DNA of 64,000 nucleotides. Source: Aureliella sp046290675 (GTDB lineage Bacteria > Planctomycetota > Planctomycetia > Pirellulales > Pirellulaceae). This document shows positions 8,398-17,141 of the stretch, piece by piece (the stretch's first letter is position 1; each line of letters starts with the position of its first letter). The DNA lies in the NCBI GenBank assembly GCA_046290675.1, contig JBKAHA010000008.1:296813-360812 (forward strand). Direction: 5' to 3'. The position numbers and the translations under genes were made by a program. Under the pieces are notes generated by a model. The model had not been told where the DNA came from. It did no database searches and saw only the letters and a program-made list of their open reading frames with translations.

Positions 8398-10677
8398 ATG
8401 AAGAACGAAGCAATCATTGAGATTGAGCGGGCAATTGCCCACGAGAATCGAGAATTTGCCGAAGCCGTGATTGCTACTGTGTTGGGGCAACCCGATCGAC
8501 TGCGCGGGATGTTGCAGGGATCACCGGAGCTAGTTCGTGCGCATTCCAACTCTGCACATAATGCTACGCTGCTCCACTATGTATCTTCCAACGCAATTGA
8601 GGACGAACTGCAGTTGAACCCCCTGCAGATTTACAATGTGATACGCGCAAGTGAAGGACACGAACGGCTGGAAGCAGTTGAAAGAGCCAAAGGGGTTGCC
8701 CAAGTTCTGTTTGAAGCTGGGGCAGAAGTCGACGCACTAGCGGATGCATACGGAGGTGGCCTCGCACAGACCCCGTTGAACTGGCTAGTCTCATCGGGAC
8801 ACCCCTCTGCAGCCGGCGTATTAGGGGAGATGACTGATCTATTCTGCAAGGCCGGCGCCAACCTAGAAGGCTTGGAAAACAAAAGCACGCCTCTCGTCAC
8901 GGCGCTGGGATTCGGACATTCCGATGCTGCGCAAATTCTTATCAATCACGGGTGCTTGATCGACAACGTTCTTTTCGCGGCGGCGGCTGGCAATCTTGAA
9001 AAGGTGAAGGAGTTTTGTCCTTCGAATCAGCCCAATGGCTTTGATACTAGTGCGTTTGAACGGATCGAATCGAATTGGTTTAAGCCCGAGAAGGACGCGG
9101 TGGCTGCGGGGCAACTCGCTTTTGTATTCGCGGCCATGTGCGGACAACTCGAAGTCATACGTTGGATGCACTCGATTGGCGTCGACATGAATGCGGTGCC
9201 GCGTGGAACCTTTATGACGGGTGGGGCCTTGCATACGGCGGCGATGGTTGGCCAGGAGTCCTCGGTTGACCTCTTAATCGAGCTTGGTGCAGATCCCACC
9301 ATCAAGGAACCTCGATACGAGAGCGACGCTTTGGGCTGGGCCCGCGAGGGTGGTGACGTGAGGATCGTGCAAAGAGTTGGGCAGTATCTTGCGACGTTCG
9401 TTCGCAGCCGGTTGGGCGAAGACAGTGAAATGGTCCAGGTGCTGCGCGAATCCGTCTACAGCAACGATCCGGTCCGGGTGGCAGAGACTCTAGAGTCGTA
9501 CCCCTATTCGCCCGAAGTTCTTGACGGTCCATGGTTTCATTTTGATTCGCCTGCTGTCGTTCAAGCGAAACAGAATCTTGAGATCGTAGACTTGCTAATT
9601 GCCGCGGGTGCCAATCTTGCCCAGAAAAGTCTTTGGTGGGCAGGCGGCTTTGGAGTGCTCGATGAAACCGAGCCTGGTTTGGCGAACGAGCTGATGAATC
9701 GCGGGGCGCAGCTGGATATGTGGTCTGCCGCTTCATTGAACAAAGTGGAAGAGTTGCATGCTCTTCTGCAGGATAACCCCAAACGGTTGAACGCTCGTGG
9801 TCCCGACGGCAAGACTCCGCTGCATTGCGCCGGCAGCATCGATGTCGCGCAGGCCTTGATCGAGGCGGGTGCGGATCTGAATCGAAAGTGTTGGGATCAT
9901 GAATCGACTGCAGTTCAATATCTGGTCGCTGATCGTCCGGACGTGGCAAGGTATTTGATCGAACAAGGCGCCGAATACGATCTCATGGCCGCAGCAGCGC
10001 TAGGTGAAGTCTCTTTGGCCAACTTGCGCTTGGATCAGAAGCCGAACGAAATTGATTCAATTGTCGATCGGGACTGGTTCCCGTCTCGAGCGGCTGACTG
10101 CATCTATTCATGGAAGCTCGGTTGGTATTTGACGCCGCACCAGGTTGCAGCAAAATTTGAGCACACCGACATGTTGGAATTTTTGATGTCATCGGGGGAT
10201 ATCGAATCTCAATTTCTGAATGCGGCGCTCCTGAATCGCCGGGAGCAGATTAGCCAGATCATGGAAGCGAACCCGCAGATCGTAGGCCAGCTCAACGACT
10301 CGCAAATGAGTCATTTGTGTCACTCCGCTCGCAACAACGACTCAGAGAAAGTGCTTCGCCTATTAGAGCTCGACTTTTCGACATCATGCCGCGGACAGCA
10401 CGGTGCGACTCCCCTGCACTGGGCGGCGTTCCACGGCAATATGGTGATGCTGGATGCATTATTGAATGCGTCGCCCGAGCTCGAGCCACGCGACTTTGAT
10501 TTTCAATCCACTCCGCTTGGGTGGGCATTTCATGGTGCCTCCGGTGGATGGTTTAAAGACTCCGGAGACTACCCCGGAGTGACACGTCGGTTGTTGGAGT
10601 CGGGTTGTCAGCTGGAGCCGAACTGGAAGCCAACTGGCATCGACGCGGTGGACGACGTCGTGGCAGATTTTCGCTAG
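8398..10677 (+). CDS. Large ankyrin-repeat protein
   Basis: A 759-residue cytoplasmic protein without signal peptide or membrane helix. Ankyrin repeats are spread over its length. Clear ones are near residues 164-186 (TPLVTALGFGHSDAAQILIN), 278-301 (ALHTAAMVGQESSVDLLIEL), 472-495 (TPLHCAGSIDVAQALIEAGA) and 671-690 (TPLHWAAFHGNMVMLDALLN). More diverged copies lie between, and consensus TPLHxAA and GAD turns are visible. The N-terminal 60 residues are helical and not ankyrin. Ankyrin arrays bind proteins; no catalytic domain is present, so a scaffold or inhibitor role is possible. No Shine-Dalgarno sequence precedes the ATG. The gene stands alone between a divergent fasciclin gene and a same-strand coiled-coil gene 222 bp away. 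Confidence 0.9.
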   Translation: MKNEAIIEIERAIAHENREFAEAVIATVLGQPDRLRGMLQGSPELVRAHSNSAHNATLLHYVSSNAIEDELQLNPLQIYNVIRASEGHERLEAVERAKGVAQVLFEAGAEVDALADAYGGGLAQTPLNWLVSSGHPSAAGVLGEMTDLFCKAGANLEGLENKSTPLVTALGFGHSDAAQILINHGCLIDNVLFAAAAGNLEKVKEFCPSNQPNGFDTSAFERIESNWFKPEKDAVAAGQLAFVFAAMCGQLEVIRWMHSIGVDMNAVPRGTFMTGGALHTAAMVGQESSVDLLIELGADPTIKEPRYESDALGWAREGGDVRIVQRVGQYLATFVRSRLGEDSEMVQVLRESVYSNDPVRVAETLESYPYSPEVLDGPWFHFDSPAVVQAKQNLEIVDLLIAAGANLAQKSLWWAGGFGVLDETEPGLANELMNRGAQLDMWSAASLNKVEELHALLQDNPKRLNARGPDGKTPLHCAGSIDVAQALIEAGADLNRKCWDHESTAVQYLVADRPDVARYLIEQGAEYDLMAAAALGEVSLANLRLDQKPNEIDSIVDRDWFPSRAADCIYSWKLGWYLTPHQVAAKFEHTDMLEFLMSSGDIESQFLNAALLNRREQISQIMEANPQIVGQLNDSQMSHLCHSARNNDSEKVLRLLELDFSTSCRGQHGATPLHWAAFHGNMVMLDALLNASPELEPRDFDFQSTPLGWAFHGASGGWFKDSGDYPGVTRRLLESGCQLEPNWKPTGIDAVDDVVADFR

Positions 10678-10899
10678 TTGGCGTTGGTGTTCGGTGGAAG
10701 TCTGGCGGACTTTACGAAATGTCAGCTTTAAAAGCGGATTTGTTGGAGAGGCATGTCAAAGGATTCCGACTGCACAATAGGTACGACTGTATTGAATGCC
10801 CTATTTTGTGATAGCAATTGCGGGTGACCAAGGATTGGTCCAGCGATTGCGAGCCTCCACTCTGGCGGCTGATGTCACTGAAATCTCGTGGAGTGAGAA

Positions 10900-13800
10900 A
10901 TGGAATTCTTGCTAAACTTCTCGTTCTTGGCCTTCCTTCTTCTATTCGCCGGCATCGCCCTTGGCCACATGATCTGGGGTCGCGGACGATCGGAAGAAGA
11001 AGAGCGTCTGGGCATGCTCCATGATAAGACTAAGTCCCTTCAATCGGAGCTAGAAGAGCAGCGCCGCGTCGCCGCTCAAATGGAATCTGCTCTGCAATCC
11101 CACCAGAAGGAGGCTGAGCGGTTTCAGGAATCGACTGCGCAGTTTGAGCAACTGAAGGTACAGCACAGTGATTTGCAGAACGCGTTGGCAGCCGCCGAGC
11201 AGAACGCCAGCAAAGTACAAACACTGAGTGAGAAACTGCAAACGCACGTCTCTGAATTTCATCGTGAGCGCGATCAATTCGTAGATGCTGTCCAGATTCG
11301 TCTGGAGGATCAGTCGCGACAGATTGAGCGCCTCAGTGACGAACGCGATAAGGCTATTTCGGAACTTGGCAAAATCGAAAGCGAACGATCCAGTCTTCAA
11401 AGCACTTGTGATCACCAAACGCGCGAGCTGGATGAGTTGCGCGAAAAGTATACCAAATCGAGTGGCCAAGCTAGCGAGGTCGCCGGCGAAGTCATTGACT
11501 TGCGTCAGCGGCTGGAAGTCGCGAACTCCGAGCTTACTAGAGAGCAACATCAACGCGAGCATTTGCAAAGCGTGCTTGATGGGCGAAAGCTTGAATATGA
11601 AACATTGATGCAGGATATCGAACAGCTGGAAGGCTCATTCCAGAAGATGTGCCTGCAGAATGAGAAGCTGACCGAAGAATCGTCTCTACTAGCCACCCTA
11701 CGCATCGAGCATCAGGAAACTCAGGCTCAGCTTCAACGTACGCAGAAAGAGCTCGTCTCCTACAAAGAAGAACGCTCCGAGATGGAGCAAGAGTTGATTC
11801 GCACCGCGCAGCGGTCCGAAGGCATCGAGGCTGGCAAGGTCAAAGCTGAAGCCGAGATGGAAGTTTTATGTAGCGAACGCGATGAACTCGCGGAACAATG
11901 CGATCAGCAGACCAAGCAGCTTGCTGTGGCTAGTAAGATTGCCGAATCCAAGACTAAGCTCGAAGCCGAGAATCAAGCCCTAATCCGCGCTAAGCAGTCC
12001 GTGGAAGAGCACGTGACCAAACTCGAGGAAGAACGTGAGGAGACTGAGAAAACACTCCAAGATCTGCAAGCCGCGTTGGACGAAGCGACATCGCAGCGTG
12101 AGTCTCTCGAAGATCAAAACGAGCAGGCGGAGCGTTGTCGTGCTGAACTCGAAGCCGAACTGCACGAGTTGAAGGGTAAATATGGCGAATCGGTGAAGGC
12201 TCATGCGTATGCAGTCGACGAGTGCGACGAGCTGATCACGGCCGCCGAACGATCTGAGCAACGAGTGTTGAAACTCGAACAGGATATAGAGCGGCTCGAG
12301 AACATTGTTGAGGCCAGAGAGACCGACATAGCGGACCTGCAAGAAAAACTAGAAGGACGCGATGCCGACCTTCAAGATCTACGTGCTTCCGATGAGCAAG
12401 CATTCAAGAAATACGAAGCAGCCCAGCAACGGGTGGAGGATCTGCTTCAGCAAGTGGCCAGCCTGACTGGAGTCAATTCGGAACTGGAAGATGACACCAA
12501 GACGCTTCAGTCTAAGTTCGATTCCAAGTGCGAAGAGATTGTCGCTCTGGCAGCCTCGCGAGATGAAGTTACAGAGTCCTATCGAGACGCCCAAGAGCAA
12601 CTGCTGGAGGTTCAGCGCCGGCTCGTAGAGTCGGAAGAAGAACGCAGTAAGCTAGACACCATGGTGGTCGAGTATCGCGGCGAAGTGGATTCGACAAAAC
12701 AAGAGATGGAAACGATTTCTGGCGAGCGAGACGAACTGTCCAGCCGTTTAGAATCAAAACTGGATGAAATCGAGACTCTGACCGCGAAACTGCACGGTTT
12801 GGAGACTAGCAAGGGTGCATCGGACAGCGCCTATGGTGCACTGCAAGAGAGATATGACCAAGTTCAAAACGAACTTCGAGATAGTCAGAAGTCACGCGAC
12901 GAGATTGCTGAATCGCACCGCGAAATTCAAGAGCAGATCGTCGATCTGAAACGCTCCACGGAAGACATTCGGCAGTCAAAGGAATCCGTCGAGGCCGATC
13001 TAAATACACTCAAGGAACAGTACGCTGAACGTGCCAAACAATTGGCTCAGGCTACTGTGGAATCTGAGAAAGCGATTGCAGACGCTCTTGAATCCGAAGC
13101 GACGATTTTGGTGCTTCGGGAGCAGATCCGACAGCTTGAAGATATACATGGCGCGAACGACGTTGATGTGGCTGAGCTTCGAGCTCGATTTGAAGAGAAA
13201 GAGCGTGAGCTCAACGATGCAGTCGAGGCGCGCGAAGAGCTGGTTGCTACCAACAAGCAGGCCGAAGACAAGATCACTCGGCTAGAAGTCAAGGTTCAAC
13301 AACTTGAGAAGGTCCGCAGCGAGGCGAATGAAGAACTCACTTCTCTTCGAGAAAAGCTCTCCGAAGTCGGCGACCTAAAGAGGAACTTGGTAGACCAGAA
13401 CCGACGCCTCGAAGTCTTGGTTGCCGAACGCGACGGTTTTGCGAAGAGCAAGTCGGCGGTTGATCTCCGAATCCAGCAACTGGAAACTGAGATTGAACGA
13501 CAAAACAAGTCGTTCAGTACGATCAACCAGCAGCACGAGCAACTGCGAGCGAAGCTTAAGCTGGAAAATGAACGATACGAACTGGCTGCGGCGGAGTTGG
13601 AGACTCAACGCGAGCGAGTTACGGCTCTCGAATCTGAGCTGGAAGAGTTCGAGGCGTTGAAGCAGGAGCACGTCGAGCTCCAGTCACAACTGACGGATAT
13701 CAAGGATCGCCTTCGCAAGCTGGTCTCCGAACGTGACACCAGCGTACGAGAGAAGCGAGATCTCGAACGTCAAGTTGTCTCTTTGCGGCATCATAACGTT

Positions 13801-14259
13801 GCGAATGAAGACACGATTCGCGATCTGCGTCGTGAACGCCTAGCGGTCATTGAACGTCTTCGCAATCGAGCTGCTGCCGCACACGGTGGTGATACTGGTT
13901 TGAAGCTGGTCCGATACCACGACGATGGCCAAGACGAGACAGCAGGGAAAGCCATATCTTCAGAACCGTCAATTCCGACCAACATGCGGAAGGACGATCG
14001 ACTGGGGTTGGTCTACACCGAGGTGCCAGCGGAAGTCGATGACCTGAAAGCGATCTACGGTATTGCCGGGGTGCTTGAGGGCAAGTTGAATGACTTCGGT
14101 GTCTATACCTACGAGCAGATTATGCAGTGGGACGAGGCGGCGGTGGAGGAATTCTCAGCACGCTTGGCATTCAAAGACCGAATCGAGCGAGATGGCTGGA
14201 TCTTGCAAGCCTCGCGACTCTACGCAGCCAAATACAACCCATCGGAAAAGGCGGCCTAG
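10900..14259 (+). CDS. Membrane-anchored long coiled-coil protein with C-terminal helix-hairpin-helix-like domain
   Basis: A 1119-residue protein whose ATG has GGAG 8 nt upstream. Residues 3-24 form one N-terminal membrane helix (FLAFLLLFAGIALGHMIWG). Residues about 30-985 are almost pure coiled coil, rich in Glu, Gln, Arg, Leu and Ser, with recurring ELxxLR-type heptads. A linker at about 985-1045 follows. The last 70 residues form a compact domain with DDLKAIYGIAGVLEGKLNDF, then GVYTYEQIMQWDEAAVEEFS and RIERDGWILQASRL. This resembles the small helix-hairpin-helix-like domain found at the C terminus of many bacterial proteins (pattern DLKxIxGIGPxxExxLxxxGIxTYxQIA). Such proteins are often loosely labelled SMC-like, but there is no Walker ATPase here, so it is not an SMC. 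A role as envelope-tethered filament or spacer is conjecture. Confidence 0.85.
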   Translation: MEFLLNFSFLAFLLLFAGIALGHMIWGRGRSEEEERLGMLHDKTKSLQSELEEQRRVAAQMESALQSHQKEAERFQESTAQFEQLKVQHSDLQNALAAAEQNASKVQTLSEKLQTHVSEFHRERDQFVDAVQIRLEDQSRQIERLSDERDKAISELGKIESERSSLQSTCDHQTRELDELREKYTKSSGQASEVAGEVIDLRQRLEVANSELTREQHQREHLQSVLDGRKLEYETLMQDIEQLEGSFQKMCLQNEKLTEESSLLATLRIEHQETQAQLQRTQKELVSYKEERSEMEQELIRTAQRSEGIEAGKVKAEAEMEVLCSERDELAEQCDQQTKQLAVASKIAESKTKLEAENQALIRAKQSVEEHVTKLEEEREETEKTLQDLQAALDEATSQRESLEDQNEQAERCRAELEAELHELKGKYGESVKAHAYAVDECDELITAAERSEQRVLKLEQDIERLENIVEARETDIADLQEKLEGRDADLQDLRASDEQAFKKYEAAQQRVEDLLQQVASLTGVNSELEDDTKTLQSKFDSKCEEIVALAASRDEVTESYRDAQEQLLEVQRRLVESEEERSKLDTMVVEYRGEVDSTKQEMETISGERDELSSRLESKLDEIETLTAKLHGLETSKGASDSAYGALQERYDQVQNELRDSQKSRDEIAESHREIQEQIVDLKRSTEDIRQSKESVEADLNTLKEQYAERAKQLAQATVESEKAIADALESEATILVLREQIRQLEDIHGANDVDVAELRARFEEKERELNDAVEAREELVATNKQAEDKITRLEVKVQQLEKVRSEANEELTSLREKLSEVGDLKRNLVDQNRRLEVLVAERDGFAKSKSAVDLRIQQLETEIERQNKSFSTINQQHEQLRAKLKLENERYELAAAELETQRERVTALESELEEFEALKQEHVELQSQLTDIKDRLRKLVSERDTSVREKRDLERQVVSLRHHNVANEDTIRDLRRERLAVIERLRNRAAAAHGGDTGLKLVRYHDDGQDETAGKAISSEPSIPTNMRKDDRLGLVYTEVPAEVDDLKAIYGIAGVLEGKLNDFGVYTYEQIMQWDEAAVEEFSARLAFKDRIERDGWILQASRLYAAKYNPSEKAA

Positions 14260-14270
14260 CCAGGGGGAGA

Positions 14271-14294
14271 GATTCGACGAAGAATCATCTTTTT
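14271..14294 (+). terminator. Weak intrinsic terminator after coiled-coil gene
   Basis: GATTC (14271-14275) and GAATC (14282-14286) can form a 5-bp stem, followed by ATC and a TTTTT run ending at 14294. It sits 11 bp after the coiled-coil gene and before a convergent gene. The stem is short, so the call is tentative. Confidence 0.3.
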
Positions 14295-14313
14295 GCTATC
14301 CCATTTGGCCGAC

Positions 14314-15369
14314 TTACTGATCGATCAATGCGATTTCACCGCCGGAGCGAGTGGAATAGGCTCGCCAAGTTGCCAGATCAACGCTCTCGCTGATTGATTG
14401 GACTGAACCGTCAGCCAGCGTCACGTTTACGATTCCCGTGTGGTAGCTGCGAGAAGTGATCATGGCATAGCTCGGCGGACCCTGAGAACCGTTTTTTCCC
14501 TCTTGCCACGAATTGAAATCCATCTGTGGATAGGTAACGTTTCCGTCGTTGTAGGTCACGATGGAATTGGGTGGCATCGCGGATGTAAAACCCGTGTGGT
14601 GGACTCTACCGTCGGGCCATTCGGTGTGGCCAGTATTCTTGAATTGAGCCCCGCTAGCGACGATCGTTTCGGCTTCAAGCTGATTCGAGGGGATGGTCGT
14701 TGACGAAGGTCCTCCATTCCGTTGGTAGGGTGTCCAGGCTTTGACTTCGGCGGCCAAGATTGTGTTACTCGTGCCGTCGGTGATCGCCCCATACTTCAGG
14801 AAGGAATTCGGAAAGAACAGCCCGTCTCCGCCCTGCCTCGTCTGTGGGTTGTAAACGAAGTAGCGTCCAAAGTTGAATCCGTAGGTCGTCGGGTACAAGA
14901 TCGGCCGACCGCGTCCCGGATCTCGCGACTCGTTGGCCTTGGCATCGCTCGGGCACGAGTAAACTGGGATTCGTAAGCCAGAGATGATGGGTTGAAAGTC
15001 CCACCCAACGCTCAGATCCACTTGGCTGTAGAGGTTTCCCTGCTCCAGAAAGGGCAAGATTCTGCCATGGACTCCCCACGATCCGTTGTTTGAGGCGTTG
15101 GCCAAACGAAAGTCGATCACCGTGGACGGCGGCAGTTGCTTATAGGCGCTCTCGTAATTGAGACACGCGAGCGAGAGCTGTTTCATGTTGTTCTGGCAAC
15201 TCATTCGCCTGGCTGCTTCACGTGCAGCTTGGACGGCCGGCAAAAGCAGGCCGACAAGAATGCCGATGATGGCGATGACTACGAGTAGTTCCACCAGAGT
15301 AAAACCCGGCAGCGAGTTTCGTTTTGAGGCACGTTTCACAAAGAATTCCATTCGTTTCGTAGATTCCAC
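14314..15369 (-). CDS. DUF1559 prepilin-like protein
   Basis: A 351-residue protein of the large planctomycete DUF1559 family. The type IV pilin-like N-terminus has a prepilin-peptidase site (LPG then FTLVELLVVIAIIG) and a membrane helix of about 20 residues. It is followed by the family hallmark AAREAARRMSCQNNMKQL and a C-terminal motif HTGIVNVTLADGSVQSISES, the H-X9-DG signature. The start shown is a GTG at 15369; the ATG at 15351, six codons inside, is equally possible. These proteins are exported pseudopilins present in many copies in planctomycetes; their job is not known. The gene is convergent with the coiled-coil gene and divergent from the sensor kinase. Confidence 0.95.
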   Translation of the reverse strand: MESTKRMEFFVKRASKRNSLPGFTLVELLVVIAIIGILVGLLLPAVQAAREAARRMSCQNNMKQLSLACLNYESAYKQLPPSTVIDFRLANASNNGSWGVHGRILPFLEQGNLYSQVDLSVGWDFQPIISGLRIPVYSCPSDAKANESRDPGRGRPILYPTTYGFNFGRYFVYNPQTRQGGDGLFFPNSFLKYGAITDGTSNTILAAEVKAWTPYQRNGGPSSTTIPSNQLEAETIVASGAQFKNTGHTEWPDGRVHHTGFTSAMPPNSIVTYNDGNVTYPQMDFNSWQEGKNGSQGPPSYAMITSRSYHTGIVNVTLADGSVQSISESVDLATWRAYSTRSGGEIALIDQ

Positions 15370-15710
15370 GTGAGTGCGATCTTCCAGGCGGACCGCAGAA
15401 GCAAGACCAGCGGTAGCAAACAGCGCGCCGCCTGCTAAGAAGCGGATCGATCAAAATAGCAAAACCAGCCGAACTCGCTTGTTTTGATTGTAGTTCGACA
15501 ACAATTGAGTCCTGAACTTTTGGGGAAGTCGTATGCAAACAGATTGGCCCAAGGACCGTTAGCACGCATTGATGTAAGGCGCCTGATCGGGATGTGGTGG
15601 TTCACGCGTCACCTTTGGTGGAAGAACCATCATCTTGTCCATCGCGATCACCCGCAGATACTAGCTCGCCTCTTCTGGGCTGTGGGATGGGATCGGATTA
15701 TGTTGAACGG

Positions 15711-17141
15711 ATGGGCAATTCTCTTCAATTCCGACTTTTGGCTCCCATTGTGGGGGCGGCATTGCTCTGCGCTTTGGCTTGCGCGTCGGTTTCTTCCTAC
15801 CTGGGAAAACGGTGGGCCATGCAGGACGTGTACCGACGGCATGCGGCGGTTGAGAACACGTTGGCGCGGTCCAACTTCCCTCTCTCTGGACCGATTCTCA
15901 CCTCACTCGCAGATCTGACGGGAACGGAGCTTGTTGTATTTTCTCCGGCGAAGACATTCCGAGTCGGGAGTTTGTTGCTGTCAGATTCGGATCAGACGAA
16001 ATTGGAGTCTCAGGTGGCAAGCTCCTCGCGAACGGAGATCAATGTCGATCTCGAAGTGGGGCGTTTTCTGTGCTTTGCGTTTACGCGTAGCGGACAAGCG
16101 AGCGCCCAAAGGCAGAAGGTTGTCGTTCTCTTCGAGCGTCTGGCTGTTGAGCGTATGAGCCGCGCTGCGAGATTTCTTCCCTTGGTGACAGGGCTGTCGA
16201 CGGTCGCCATCCTAACGGCCGTAGTATTGCTGCTAGCAGGTCGACTGGTCAGCCGATTGAGCGATGTTCAAGGGCGTGTCAACCAAATTGCCGAAGGGAA
16301 CTTTGCGACGCAGTGCCCAGAGACGCCTAGGGACGAAGTTGGCCGGCTCGGTGTGGCGATCAACAAGATGACGCGGCAGCTTCAGTCGCTCTGGGAATCG
16401 ATGCAGCGAGACCAGGCGGCACGGTTGCTTCATCAGATGGCCGGCGGGATGGCACATCAGCTGCGCAATACGCTGACCGGTTCTCGATTGGCCATCGAAC
16501 TGCATTCAAGAGAATTGCCAGAGCCAGTCGAAGAGATCGAAGTTGCTTTGCAGCAGATTCGATCGGCCGAGGATTACGTGAGCCGGATTCTGCTGGCCGG
16601 AAAAGGTGAAGTGTTGGATGCCAAGAGAGAGCCAGTCGACTCGTGCTTTCAACGATTGCGTTCAAGTCTAGAACCATTCGCGTCGCATCTCGGAATCGAG
16701 CTTGCATGGGAGATCGACCAAGTCGTGGAGAACTACGAAGTCAACGACGGTTCTTCACTGAGTGTGGCAGTGAGTAATCTTGTGCTTAACGGACTACAAG
16801 CGGCAGCGAATCGAGTTGTCGTACGGTGCGCTCCGGGGCCAGCCGAACCAGGCGGCGACGTTGAACGACAAGGTGGTGGTGATCAACCTGGCAGTGCACC
16901 GATCGTGATCGAAGTACTCGATGATGGTGAAGGGGTTGATCGCTCCATTCGCGAAACGCTCTTTGAGCCATTCGTTTCCACGAAGCCAGAGGGATGCGGG
17001 CTTGGTCTGACTACCGTTCGCAAATCGATCGAGCGACTTGGCGGAACAGTCCACTATGATTGCTCCAATCAACAGACCAGATTTGTTCTTCACTGCCGGT
17101 GCTCGGTGTTGAATAGCTCCGACGAAGAAGAGCAAGCATGA
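15711..17141 (+). CDS. Sensor histidine kinase (HAMP, HisKA, HATPase_c)
   Basis: The ATG at 15711 places the first membrane helix at residues 10-30; an open frame reaches back to 15594 but adds residues with no membrane or domain character. A periplasmic segment, a second helix (about 153-178) and a HAMP domain (about 179-225) follow. The histidine box is AHQLRNTLTGSRL with H249. The ATPase domain shows the N-box VSNLVLNGLQAA (about 355), G1 DDGEGVD (about 403) and G2 GCGLGLTTV (about 429). It should autophosphorylate H249 and pass the phosphate to D75 of the regulator, whose start overlaps this gene's stop (ATGA at 17138). The His box (HQLRN) departs from the common HExRNPL form. The signal is unknown. 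Confidence 0.93.
   Translation: MGNSLQFRLLAPIVGAALLCALACASVSSYLGKRWAMQDVYRRHAAVENTLARSNFPLSGPILTSLADLTGTELVVFSPAKTFRVGSLLLSDSDQTKLESQVASSSRTEINVDLEVGRFLCFAFTRSGQASAQRQKVVVLFERLAVERMSRAARFLPLVTGLSTVAILTAVVLLLAGRLVSRLSDVQGRVNQIAEGNFATQCPETPRDEVGRLGVAINKMTRQLQSLWESMQRDQAARLLHQMAGGMAHQLRNTLTGSRLAIELHSRELPEPVEEIEVALQQIRSAEDYVSRILLAGKGEVLDAKREPVDSCFQRLRSSLEPFASHLGIELAWEIDQVVENYEVNDGSSLSVAVSNLVLNGLQAAANRVVVRCAPGPAEPGGDVERQGGGDQPGSAPIVIEVLDDGEGVDRSIRETLFEPFVSTKPEGCGLGLTTVRKSIERLGGTVHYDCSNQQTRFVLHCRCSVLNSSDEEEQA

Noticed and set aside
9302..9949. Minus-strand open frame (215 codons) inside the ankyrin gene
   Set aside because: Arg/Pro/Ser-rich shadow of a real gene; no recognisable domain.
10900..14259. 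SMC chromosome-partition ATPase
   Set aside because: Long coiled coil only; no Walker A, Walker B or signature motif at either end, and it has a membrane helix.
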